Source: Chloracidobacterium sp. UBA6041 (GTDB taxonomy: Bacteria > Acidobacteriota > Blastocatellia > Pyrinomonadales > Pyrinomonadaceae). From it: a stretch of 26,915 nt of DNA. Of this stretch, positions 8,453 through 16,149 are shown piece after piece (position 1 is the stretch's first letter; each line of letters starts with the position of its first letter). Under the pieces are notes generated by a model that was given only the letters and a program-made list of their open reading frames with translations, had not been told where the DNA came from and ran no database searches. A program made the translations under genes and the position numbers. Location: NCBI GenBank assembly GCA_002427845.1, contig DIYZ01000180.1, positions 1-26,915 of the forward strand, written 5' to 3'.

Positions 8453-9871
8453 GTGGATCTGCCTCCGATTGCCGAATTCGTCGAACTGGTCAAGGCGACA
8501 GACGAGGACGCCGACCACCGCTTGCCGCTCGTGGAGCAGGCCGCCCCCGTTTTGTATGCGGCGGCGACTATTTCAGAGGATCAAAGACAGTCGCTCGCCG
8601 AGAAATTCGAGCGCTGGCGGTATCAACGACTGAACAAGTACGGTCCCCAGCTCTCAGCGAACGACCGGCGGCTCATCGCCGTACTCGATTTGGCCGCCAG
8701 CAAGATTTTGCAAGGTCACCCGCGGCCACCCAAGGCGCCACGAGCTGCCATTCATTCAGGCGCGTGCTCCGAGAGCCAATTGGATCAAGGGTCGCGATCG
8801 AGCGAGTTTGCCGGGTTCGAGGCGGTTTTGGATCCTCACGTCCCTGTGGAAGAGATCGCGCGGGAAGCAGCCTTGGTGACCTTGCGCCACTTTCGTTCTC
8901 CACCATCCGATGCGACGCAGCGGACGGCGCGAGATGACGAACTTGCACCTCGCGAATTACCGCGGCGGTGGCGGATGCGACTCTATGCGCCACTCTACTT
9001 ATCGAACTACTGCGTGAACCATTGTTTGTACTGTGCCTTTCGATTTCCCAACGAACTTGATCGCGTGCACTTGAGCGTGGACGAGGTGATCGTCGAGGCC
9101 GAAATCCTTCGCAACCGGGGCCACCAGCACCTGTTGGTAGTTGCCGGTGATTTCCCCAAACTCACGTCTACCGATTACCTGGTGACGACCATTCGGGAGC
9201 TGGTGGCACGCGAATTCAGCGTCGCCGTGGAAGTGGCCCCGCAAGGCACCGTGTCCTACGCGAAGATGGTGCGAGCAGGTGCGTGCGGTGTCACGCTCTA
9301 TCAGGAGACCTATCAGGAGGAACTCTACCGCCGGTTCCATCCGCGTGGCCCGAAGGTGTGGTTCGACTGGCGATTGGAAGCGCCGGAGCGCGCCGCAGAG
9401 GCAGGCATGAAACGGCTCGGACTGGGCATTCTCTTGGGCCTGGCTGATCCAGCGCGCGACATTCGCTGCCTGATTCGACACGGTCAGTATTTGCTCGACC
9501 GGTTTCCTGAAGTCAAACTGGCGTTCAGCTTGCCCCGCATTCACGAAGCACCGGACGGCTTCAAGTCTGGCGTCGCCGTGGACGACGAAACATTTATCCG
9601 GCTGTACTGCGCCCTTCGGTTTTCATTTCCCACCGCAGACCTGGTCCTTTCGACGCGCGAACCACCTTCGCTGCGCGACCAGCTCGCCAGGATATGCATC
9701 ACCCAAATGAGCGCGGGCAGTTGCACAGCACCCGGCGGCTACACAGGAACTGAAAACGATTCACACACTCGGGAACAGTTCCCCATCTTCGATCACCGAA
9801 CCACTTCGCAAGTGGCCGACGCACTCGAACGGTCCGGATTTTATCTGAGCTGGGGTGTCCACGACGATTAG
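8453..9871 (+). CDS. ThiH/HydG-like radical SAM protein (tyrosine lyase-type)
   Basis: A 472-residue radical SAM enzyme. APLYLSNYCVNHCLYCAF carries the CX3CX2C cluster motif (C187, C191, C194) in the exact context of ThiH and HydG, which cleave tyrosine to dehydroglycine. The downstream QMSAGSCTAPGGYTG is the conserved C-terminal barrel block, and the end (HRTTSQVADALERSGF) resembles ThiH. It lacks the HydG C-terminal cysteine-rich cluster domain. About 170 residues precede the barrel, far more than in ThiH, and they have no motif I recognise. The GTG start follows an in-frame TAA directly and has no good ribosome site; internal starts are possible. No thiamine or hydrogenase genes are nearby. 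Its G+C looks higher than that of the neighbours, which with the adjacent IS suggests transfer. Confidence 0.78.
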   Translation: MDLPPIAEFVELVKATDEDADHRLPLVEQAAPVLYAAATISEDQRQSLAEKFERWRYQRLNKYGPQLSANDRRLIAVLDLAASKILQGHPRPPKAPRAAIHSGACSESQLDQGSRSSEFAGFEAVLDPHVPVEEIAREAALVTLRHFRSPPSDATQRTARDDELAPRELPRRWRMRLYAPLYLSNYCVNHCLYCAFRFPNELDRVHLSVDEVIVEAEILRNRGHQHLLVVAGDFPKLTSTDYLVTTIRELVAREFSVAVEVAPQGTVSYAKMVRAGACGVTLYQETYQEELYRRFHPRGPKVWFDWRLEAPERAAEAGMKRLGLGILLGLADPARDIRCLIRHGQYLLDRFPEVKLAFSLPRIHEAPDGFKSGVAVDDETFIRLYCALRFSFPTADLVLSTREPPSLRDQLARICITQMSAGSCTAPGGYTGTENDSHTREQFPIFDHRTTSQVADALERSGFYLSWGVHDD

Positions 9872-10416
9872 GCGTGAGGGACGGTCGTCGTAAGCTCGGC
9901 TTGCTTAGTCGCAAAGCCAACCGTGCCGGACTTGAAGCCGGATGTCACGTGGGAACTGGCACAGGAGGTGTGCGGAATTCGCCTATCGGAGTAAGACGAC
10001 CGTAATTACGAGTTACAGGGTATTGTCAACTTAAACTGATGAGAAAAAGACAACGACCGTAGCAGATTAGATCAACCCATGCTTACTCATCTTGTCGGTC
10101 GACGATCTCACTCTTCAAGCTGCTGCTTGAGCTCCAATCACCTCTTCCCAAGTCACGACCCCTGAGAGCAGCATAAGAGTGATTGGTTGAAATGTAGACC
10201 GCAGTAGCCGGATCGAAGGCAGATGTTGCGCGTCGAAGTAGCAGGAGCATGCTTCGATGGGCTGCCGGTGTGAAACGAGACAGACAAAAGCGAATACCTC
10301 GGGGCAGGGAACTGCAAGGCTGACCCGAACAAAGCTGCCGCCGCATGTCAGACTGAATTTTCGGGAGGGAGAGGGGTCGACCCAGAGTTTCTGGTCGCTG
10401 GCTGGTTGGGGACCCA
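9872..10416. other. Gene-poor stretch between convergent radical SAM and DUF3830 genes
   Basis: About 545 bp at the meeting point of a plus-strand and a minus-strand gene. A 9-bp inverted repeat, ACGGTCGTC at 9881-9889 and GACGACCGT at 9995-10003, encloses 105 bp. A short hairpin TCAAGC-TGCT-GCTTGA lies near 10114-10130. Neither has the T-run of an intrinsic terminator. A 38-codon open frame (9878-9994) between the repeats looks somewhat protein-like but has no start codon. Minus-strand frames at 10083-10454 are not supported. Confidence 0.5.
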
Positions 10417-10941
10417 TCAATCCGCTTCGAGTCCCCATTGTTTAAGGGCCTCACCTTCCAGCCGGCGAAAAATCAGGCGTTCCCCAATTCCGCCCTCGCG
10501 CCAGATTCTGTAGCCGGCTTCTTTCATTGCCTCAAGATTTTTAACTATCGTGCCAAACACATTTCCTGGAAAGAAGCCTTCGGCGGGGGAAAGCAGCAGA
10601 TTATTCCGATCGTAGAATACGGCGAGGTCGACCACGGCGTGTGAATCCGCATCCATCTCCGTTGCTTCCCGCGGCACCCATGTTCCAGGACGGATGTAGA
10701 AATAGACTAAATCGCCCGGAATCGGCGTGATAGTGGGGTACTCAAAGCCCGGCTCTTTTTCCGCGAAGATTGGAACAAGCGTGTATAGCTCGTGATTAGC
10801 ATACTTCGCGTGATACACATCGCCCGCTTGCGGCAGGGCACGCCATACAGCTTCGGCGGTTCGCGGAGCTTCCTCATCCAACAGACGTGCGACACAGCGC
10901 ACGTCTCTTTTCTCCAGAACTACTTCAATATATCTGGCCAT
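10417..10941 (-). CDS. DUF3830 cyclophilin-like family protein
   Basis: A 174-residue cytoplasmic protein of the DUF3830 type, a small cyclophilin-like beta barrel. The N-terminal strand pair and helix ARLLDEEAPRTAEAVWRALP is characteristic, followed by HAKYANHELYTLVP, PIPGDLVYFYIRPG and a C-terminal NVFGTIVKNLEAM helix. No catalytic role is established for the family. It is often found beside class III aminotransferases and racemase-like genes in amino-acid or amine catabolism, and here the aminotransferase gene is directly upstream (56 bp), so one transcript is likely. An AGAGAAGG ribosome site precedes the ATG. Confidence 0.85.
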   Translation of the reverse strand: MARYIEVVLEKRDVRCVARLLDEEAPRTAEAVWRALPQAGDVYHAKYANHELYTLVPIFAEKEPGFEYPTITPIPGDLVYFYIRPGTWVPREATEMDADSHAVVDLAVFYDRNNLLLSPAEGFFPGNVFGTIVKNLEAMKEAGYRIWREGGIGERLIFRRLEGEALKQWGLEAD

Positions 10942-10997
10942 GCCTTCTCTCTTGCTCGTTTGATCTTTGCTTGTCCCACCAAACGGTTACCCATCAA

Positions 10998-12425
10998 TCA
11001 TAAATTTGTGTTTGATACGCTCGACTCATTCAACTGGGATGGATGCTTTTCAATATTGCGAGTGGCAGAACGGCTAATCCTCAACCTGCTTGCACCGTCT
11101 GAAGTGATTATCTGCAGCGTTTCCTGCATCCGCTCAAGCGTGAAGGCAATATCTGCCTCCGTATGAGTAGCGGAGATCGAGCACTGTTTGGTCGCTTCTG
11201 GGAAGATATAGACGCCCCGGTCTATCAACGCGCGGCGCCACTTGCCGTCGGCCTCGAAATCATGATTTTCCGCTAGATCGTGCCAGTCTTGTGGCGCGTG
11301 ATCCATGAAATAGACGGAAAATGCCGATCCTTGCCGGGCGACGATTCCCCTCACTTCAAGCGACTGCAGGATAGATTCGATACCTTCCTGCATATTCGCA
11401 CCGAGCGAATCTACCTGCCGGTAGATTTCACCGTCGTTCTCCAGCAACAGTTCCAGCGTGGCGATGGCCGCTGACACGGGGACCGGGTGTGCGTTGTAGG
11501 TTCCCGCGAGCAGCGGACGGCGCGACTTGTCGGGGTGAACGAAATAGTCCATTAGCTCCCTTTCACCTCCCAAGACGGCCAGCGGATACCCATTGGCAAT
11601 CGCTTTGCCGTAAGTCACTAAGTGAGGCTTCACCTGGCTCAGTTTGCTGTAGCCTCCGAAGGCATGCCGGAACCCCGTCTTCACCTCATCGAAGATGAGA
11701 ACAAAGCCATAACGGTCGGCCAGTTCGCGCAACCCTCGAAGATAGCCTGGCTGCGGTTTAACGATGCCGATGTTTTGCAGAATCGGCTCTGTGATCAACG
11801 CCGCCACCCGGTAGCGTTCACAGACGTAACGCACGGAGTCGAGATCATTAAAATTGATGATGTGAGTTGTCTGCTGGTGAGATGTAGGGATTCCTGAGCC
11901 CATCGGAATGAAACGGTACTCGCCTGGAGAGAGGCGCGGGCCAATCTCCTCCAATGGAGTCATGACTTGCCGCGCAACGTCGTCATACCAACCATTGTAG
12001 CCACCCTGAGTCACGATGATGTGGTCGTGTCCTGTTACCGCCCGGGCTAATCTGATTGCCTGGGAGGTCGCCTCACTTCCGGTATTCAGCAGGATGACGC
12101 TTTCGATCGCTTCGATGTTTTCACACAACAGCTCCGCAAGCTGTCCCTCAAGAACTGTCGTTCCTGTCCCGGGCAAACTCGTGCCGTCGTGTAAGATCTT
12201 CGCTACAGCCTCGACTACGCGAGGATGATTGTGACCGAGAAAATAGGGCCCAAAAGCAGCGTGATAGTCAATGTAACGTTTGCCGTCGGCATCCCACATG
12301 TATGCCCCGTCGGCTCGTACAAATACGATTTCAGGCTCCACCTTGCGATTGACGGAAACAACACCGCCTGGAATGTACTTACTATTGTGTTTAAGAATCT
12401 CACATGATTTCGGATTTGTGCTCAT
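10998..12425 (-). CDS. Class III PLP aminotransferase, glutamate-1-semialdehyde aminomutase-like
   Basis: A 475-residue fold-type I PLP enzyme. GSEAT (116-120) binds the cofactor phosphate, GGYNGWYDD is the pyridine-stacking loop, IFDEVKTGFR holds D246 that pairs with the pyridine nitrogen, and TYGKAIANGYP holds the Schiff-base lysine K274. The overall pattern is that of GSA-aminomutase-like transaminases, but a haem-pathway role is unlikely given the neighbours (DUF3830 and a racemase remnant). It probably transaminates or isomerises an amino acid or amine. The second ATG (12425) is chosen over that at 12431, because the AAGGAGG at 12434-12440 is 8 nt from the former and only 2 nt from the latter. 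The tail after residue 430 is poorly conserved and serine-rich. Confidence 0.92.
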   Translation of the reverse strand: MSTNPKSCEILKHNSKYIPGGVVSVNRKVEPEIVFVRADGAYMWDADGKRYIDYHAAFGPYFLGHNHPRVVEAVAKILHDGTSLPGTGTTVLEGQLAELLCENIEAIESVILLNTGSEATSQAIRLARAVTGHDHIIVTQGGYNGWYDDVARQVMTPLEEIGPRLSPGEYRFIPMGSGIPTSHQQTTHIINFNDLDSVRYVCERYRVAALITEPILQNIGIVKPQPGYLRGLRELADRYGFVLIFDEVKTGFRHAFGGYSKLSQVKPHLVTYGKAIANGYPLAVLGGERELMDYFVHPDKSRRPLLAGTYNAHPVPVSAAIATLELLLENDGEIYRQVDSLGANMQEGIESILQSLEVRGIVARQGSAFSVYFMDHAPQDWHDLAENHDFEADGKWRRALIDRGVYIFPEATKQCSISATHTEADIAFTLERMQETLQIITSDGASRLRISRSATRNIEKHPSQLNESSVSNTNL

Positions 12426-12433
12426 AAGCATAT

Positions 12434-12440
12434 CCTCCTT
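12434..12440 (-). promoter_or_regulatory. Ribosome binding site of the aminotransferase
   Basis: AAGGAGG on the minus strand. Its 8-nt spacing selects the ATG at 12425; the ATG at 12431 would have only 2 nt. Confidence 0.85.
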
Positions 12441-12481
12441 GAATCAATTCACTGAACTTCAATCCAACGTCAGGATGGGGA

Positions 12482-12805
12482 TTAGTAGCTTGTAAAAACG
12501 GGGGCGGCCTGCCCCATCGCAAACAAGCGGCCGCGCCCTGCCAGTTGTGGCTCTAGGCCCATCAACTTAAGGGCGTGCCATGAAGTCACTTGATTGGCAG
12601 TCAAAACGGGCTTACCAAGCAGAGTTTCCATTCGCATTCAGATGCTGTGCGAGTTTCTGGCCCGTACATCCAACAAAAACCGCTTGCGCTCCGGGATCGT
12701 CGTCGGTTTCCGCCAACCGCCGTATATCTTCCGGGGGGCACAAGCGAGTGACCGCGCTCAAGGCAAAGCGAGAGACTCTTAACTACCTTTACACCACGAT
12801 GTCAG
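12482..12805 (-). pseudogene. Eroded Asp/Glu racemase / maleate isomerase / arylmalonate decarboxylase-type gene
   Basis: Three minus-strand segments in different frames line up with the C-terminal half of this cofactor-free Cys-based family. Segment A, near 12805-12760, reads GVKVVKSLSLCLE. Segment B, 12758-12612, reads CPPEDIRRLAETD and AQAVFVGCTGQKLAQ, where VFVGCTG is the strand with the second catalytic cysteine. Segment C, 12631-12482, reads METLLGKPVLTANQVTSWHA then LKLMGL...GRGRLFA, the conserved family C-terminus, ending in TAA. At least two frameshifts separate them and the N-terminal half is not recognisable. The stop lies 56 bp before the aminotransferase, so it was probably the first gene of that operon. 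Identification is from remembered family motifs. Confidence 0.7.
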
Positions 12806-13502
12806 GCCGTTCGAGGGTCGTCACGCCAAGTTTTCTTGGCGAGACTTACTGTAAATAGCAAAGTAATAAGCTGATTGGCCTAGTTCCATAATTCATTTCT
12901 GAGAGCTAAATAAGTAATGACTACGCTATAATAATGCACCCCCTCCTTTGTTCAAGCCTTAACTTCTGCTAAAAGCTCAGCCGTCCAGCATGTTGGACAC
13001 ATTTTTTGTGGCAGCCTCGCCGGGGTTCCTTTCCACTCCTCTACGAGAAAACCCAAAGGCACTTTTCTCAGCAACCTGGAATGAGTTCGGTGCCATTGGT
13101 CGTAAATGCGCACTTGAATTATTTATCCAACAGGCTGGACGAGACATGCTTTCTATGAAGATATTGATTTACAAATAAACTTTCTGTCCTATAAATGATG
13201 GCCTGAAGGCTCCATTTGTGCTGCCGAGTGAATGAGAGGCCCTGGGCCACTGAGTTGTTCCGTGCTCCACGAATAAGAAAGCCTGAGATCTTTGGCATTC
13301 TTACAGAAGAGGCTTCACAAGCCAAGCTATTCATCCACAGCATAAAGCGGCCTTCAGTGCCTGACATTCAGGCGAGATCAAGTAACCCGCTCAGTGGTAT
13401 CGACCACACTTGGCAGAAGGGATGTAAGTCGGCGCCCTTCTCCACCGTCACCTACGATGAAGGTGATCAGTTGAAATCAACTCTGACGAAGAGGTACATG
13501 AC
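12806..13502. other. Long non-coding stretch upstream of the TonB receptor stub
   Basis: About 700 bp. It may hold the lost N-terminal half of the racemase-like gene and the start region for the plus-strand cluster. TATAAT occurs at 12927-12932, but no matching -35 box is seen 16-18 bp upstream, so it is not called as a promoter. Short open frames (12990-13178, 13216-13506) have no motif or ribosome site. GAAGAGG at 13488-13494 is the ribosome site of the next reading frame. Confidence 0.5.
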
Positions 13503-13841
13503 ATGAAAAAGTATCAGATGGCTCTCCTAACCGTGATTCTCCTGGCTGCTCCTTTGTGCCTGGGCCAATCCACCAATCAAGGGGCCATAGTGGGGACGAT
13601 CAGTGACATAAACGGCGGCGTCCGGCCTTCGGCGCAGATTGTTGTGCTCAATGTGGAAACTCGTATAGCGCGGACGGTTACAACCGACGAGCGGGGTAAT
13701 TATTCGAATTATAACGCCTACTACGTCGATGGGGCCACTGGCAACAGGTTGTTGTTCTTCAACAAATGGACAAATAGTCGAAGTGCAGCAGCGCGCAACA
13801 AGGTGATTGCTAATCGTGACGCACTTCAACGGTTCTCATGA
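13503..13841 (+). pseudogene. Stub of an Oar-like TonB-dependent receptor
   Basis: The reading frame codes for 112 residues: a signal peptide (about residues 1-22, ending at LCLGQ), then the start of a carboxypeptidase-regulatory-like domain (GAIVGTISDINGGVRPSAQI, ARTVTTDERGNY). This is the N-terminus of the very large (over 1000 residues) Oar-type outer-membrane receptors of Acidobacteriota. After residue about 67 it jumps to NYNAYYVDGATGN, which resembles a plug-domain strand found more than 100 residues later in such receptors, and then stops. No beta-barrel is present. It is best read as an internally deleted relic with a surviving good ribosome site. A short secreted protein is a less likely alternative. 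Confidence 0.75.
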
Positions 13842-13964
13842 GTCCAACTGAGGCCAGGGCATCGAGGAGAGCTGCTCTTTCTTGTGCGATTCTTTTAGTG
13901 TGTTAGCGATCAGACTTGCAAATAACCTATTGGACAGCCAACTACCCCAACTCAAATCTCATGA

Positions 13965-15011
13965 ATGAAACATAGCGTGATGGATGACACCCCAAAAAAA
14001 AATCGGCGAGTCTTCTTGAAGTATGCCGCAGCTACTGCGGCGGCAGGTATTTCCACCATCCAAGTTACGCCCACCAAGGCCTTCTCTCTATTCGAATATG
14101 CATATCAGTCAGCCGCCAAAGCGCCCATTAGTCCGGCCGAGTTCAGACGCCGTCTGGAGGGGCCAATCCTGTCAAACCCAACTCCCTTTAAGGCTAACTT
14201 TGATGTGGACTATCAAGCGGTGCGAAAGATAGTTCAGCGCGCCTTGCGTTATGGGGTAAAGATCTTTGCGCTTACGGCCGGCAACAGTCAGTACCAGTCC
14301 TTGTCTTATGACGAGATTAAGGAACTGACCAAAGTGATGGTCGAAGCTGTCAATGGTCAGGGACTAACCATCGCCGCGACCGGTGACTGGTGGACCCAGC
14401 GGGCGGTGGACTACGCGCGCTATGCTGAATCGATAGGCGCTGACGCGCTGCAGGTTTTGCGGCCAAGCCGCTCTGGTGGCGAGGATTCCATTGTCAGGCA
14501 TTTCGAGACGATTGCTCTGAACACCAAGCTGGGACTGGTCTTACACGGTGATTATTCGAACTCCCTGTTTGAGAAGTTGTTGCGAATAGACTCAGTTGTG
14601 GCCATGAAAGAGGATCGGGATCTTTCTGAATATATAGAGCGCGAGATCGCCTTCGGCGACCGCGTCCAGATCTTCGGGGGTGGACAGGAATACCGGTATC
14701 TGGTCGGTTACCCCTATGGTGCGAAGGCCTTTTACAGCACTTACACCACGTTCGCTCCGGACATTTCCATGCAGTTCTGGAAGGCCATCCAAGCGGGAAA
14801 CCTAAAAGCTGCGGTCCAGATCACGACAAAATATGACTATCCCTATTTGAAGGGGTTCACGCACCAGTGGTGGCATGCGACGCTCGAATACTTCGGGGTA
14901 GGGGCACGTTATTTACGCCCACCCCAACTCTCGTACACGGATGAACAGATGAAGGAAGTGAAAGCATTCTTCGATAAGCAGGGAATCGACCCCGAGAGAT
15001 ACAGATCCTGA
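13965..15011 (+). CDS. Tat-exported dihydrodipicolinate synthase-family protein, atypical active site
   Basis: A 348-residue DapA/NanA-fold protein. The N-terminus has a twin-arginine signal (KKNRRVFLKYAAATAAAGI, R14-R15), so export is predicted. The barrel follows from about residue 55. The Schiff-base lysine is probably K215 in VVAMKEDRD. The usual YNxP tyrosine strand appears as LGLVLHGDYSN, with His194 at the expected place and a loop to the lysine about seven residues shorter than normal. The G-T-T-G-E-type motif is replaced by ALTAGNSQYQSL. It may therefore be a lyase with altered chemistry or a binding protein. The ATG at 13965 has no ribosome site; 13980 is an alternative and keeps the Tat motif. 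A kelch gene follows after 74 bp. Confidence 0.88.
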   Translation: MKHSVMDDTPKKNRRVFLKYAAATAAAGISTIQVTPTKAFSLFEYAYQSAAKAPISPAEFRRRLEGPILSNPTPFKANFDVDYQAVRKIVQRALRYGVKIFALTAGNSQYQSLSYDEIKELTKVMVEAVNGQGLTIAATGDWWTQRAVDYARYAESIGADALQVLRPSRSGGEDSIVRHFETIALNTKLGLVLHGDYSNSLFEKLLRIDSVVAMKEDRDLSEYIEREIAFGDRVQIFGGGQEYRYLVGYPYGAKAFYSTYTTFAPDISMQFWKAIQAGNLKAAVQITTKYDYPYLKGFTHQWWHATLEYFGVGARYLRPPQLSYTDEQMKEVKAFFDKQGIDPERYRS

Positions 15012-15085
15012 CGTGCTCGTCAGGCGTGAAACCCTAAAGAAGCACTGGTCTCAAATGATTACGACTGTGGAGAGGATTACTTTAG

Positions 15086-16096
15086 ATGACAAGGCTTTGT
15101 CTGCTCTTTCTGGCCCTGGCCTCCCTCGGAGATCTTATGCCCGCAGCACGTGGCGCATGGGATGCCGCTGACGTGCTGCCACAAGTTACTCAAGAAACGA
15201 TCTCATGGTCCAGAGGCCTCGATATCCCTTTGCCCAGAGGAGGGTATTATGCCTCATGGTATGAGGGAGGCTTATTAATAGCTGGTGGTACGTACTGGAA
15301 AGATGGTAAGAAGCTGTGGACCAACTCGGTAAGCTACTATGAGCCCTCACGCGACAGGTGGGTTGAATGGCCGCCTCTGCCTTTAACCCTGGCCTACGGC
15401 GTGATGGCCCAGGTAAGTGGCAAACTCTATCTTATCGGCGGGATGGTAGAGGATAGGCTTTCCCTTGACATGTTTCGCCTGGACGGCCGGAAATGGACCA
15501 GAATAGGCGTGGCACCGGCGGGATCCATATATGGAGCAGCGACAGTTGTCGGGAAGAAGATATATGTACTGGGCGGTGGCGACAGCAACACTGATCTTAC
15601 CACGGCCACTAATCAGACATGGACCTTTGATCCGACTACCAGCCAGTGGGAAAAACTTGACGCTTTCCCCGGTAAACCTCGAGTGGTCCACGCCGTTGTT
15701 TCGATCGGAAACTCCATCTTCCTTTTCGGGGGTGCGACACAAAGCAAAGGCGAGGCACTTACCGACCTGAATGACGCATATCGATTCGATACTGTCACTA
15801 AAAAATGGACCACACTAACACCGATGCTGCAGGCTTGCCGCGCGTTCGGGGCAGCCGTCGCCCAAGGTTCAATATACCTAGTCGGTGGCGGTGGCCAGCA
15901 TAGTCTAGACACGGTCTACCGTTATCGACCGGAACGGGACGAGTATCGGCTTGTCTCTCATCTTCCCTCTCCCCTGTTGGACTCTAAGTTCTTTTTCCAG
16001 AATGGCTCGTTTTACGGTGCGACCGGCGAAGATAAAGGCGGTTCCCGGTTCCCGGGTTTGTATATCGGTCGGCTGAGTCCCTCCTCCCTTCGGTAG
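15086..16096 (+). CDS. Secreted kelch-repeat protein, NanM (sialic acid mutarotase)-like
   Basis: A 336-residue beta-propeller with a Sec signal peptide (about residues 1-23, ending ARG-A). Kelch blades are marked by LLIAGG (63-68), LYLIGG (114-119), IYVLGGG (159-165), IFLFGGA (211-217) and IYLVGGGG (263-270), each followed by an aromatic strand such as SQWEKL or KKWTTL. This is the size and pattern of the NanM/YjhT family, which speeds anomer interconversion of N-acetylneuraminate in the periplasm. Without the catalytic residues checked by alignment, a generic kelch protein is possible. GAGAGGATT upstream is a good ribosome site. The sialidase-fold gene comes next, 53 bp away. Confidence 0.85.
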   Translation: MTRLCLLFLALASLGDLMPAARGAWDAADVLPQVTQETISWSRGLDIPLPRGGYYASWYEGGLLIAGGTYWKDGKKLWTNSVSYYEPSRDRWVEWPPLPLTLAYGVMAQVSGKLYLIGGMVEDRLSLDMFRLDGRKWTRIGVAPAGSIYGAATVVGKKIYVLGGGDSNTDLTTATNQTWTFDPTTSQWEKLDAFPGKPRVVHAVVSIGNSIFLFGGATQSKGEALTDLNDAYRFDTVTKKWTTLTPMLQACRAFGAAVAQGSIYLVGGGGQHSLDTVYRYRPERDEYRLVSHLPSPLLDSKFFFQNGSFYGATGEDKGGSRFPGLYIGRLSPSSLR

Positions 16097-16149
16097 AAGT
16101 TTGCCGAGAAATAGAATTTCCGCGTCAGTCAGCATAGTTAGAAAACATC

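Noticed and set aside
8999..9544. 181-codon minus-strand open frame opposite the radical SAM gene
   Set aside because: It is an antisense shadow of the conserved barrel region, with no family motif.
9878..9994. 38-codon protein-like frame ending DVTWELAQEVCGIRLSE
   Set aside because: It has no start codon and no ribosome site, and I cannot link it to a family; left as an unexplained remnant.
10036..10043. CTGATGAG as a possible hammerhead ribozyme core
   Set aside because: The stem II and GAAA parts needed after CUGAUGA are not present; the next bases are a plain A-rich run.
10083..10454. Two overlapping minus-strand frames downstream of the DUF3830 gene
   Set aside because: They overlap the DUF3830 3' end in a different frame, are cysteine/serine rich and show no known domain.
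12927..12932. TATAAT as the operon promoter
   Set aside because: No acceptable -35 box at 16-18 bp, and the first clear gene start is about 570 bp away.
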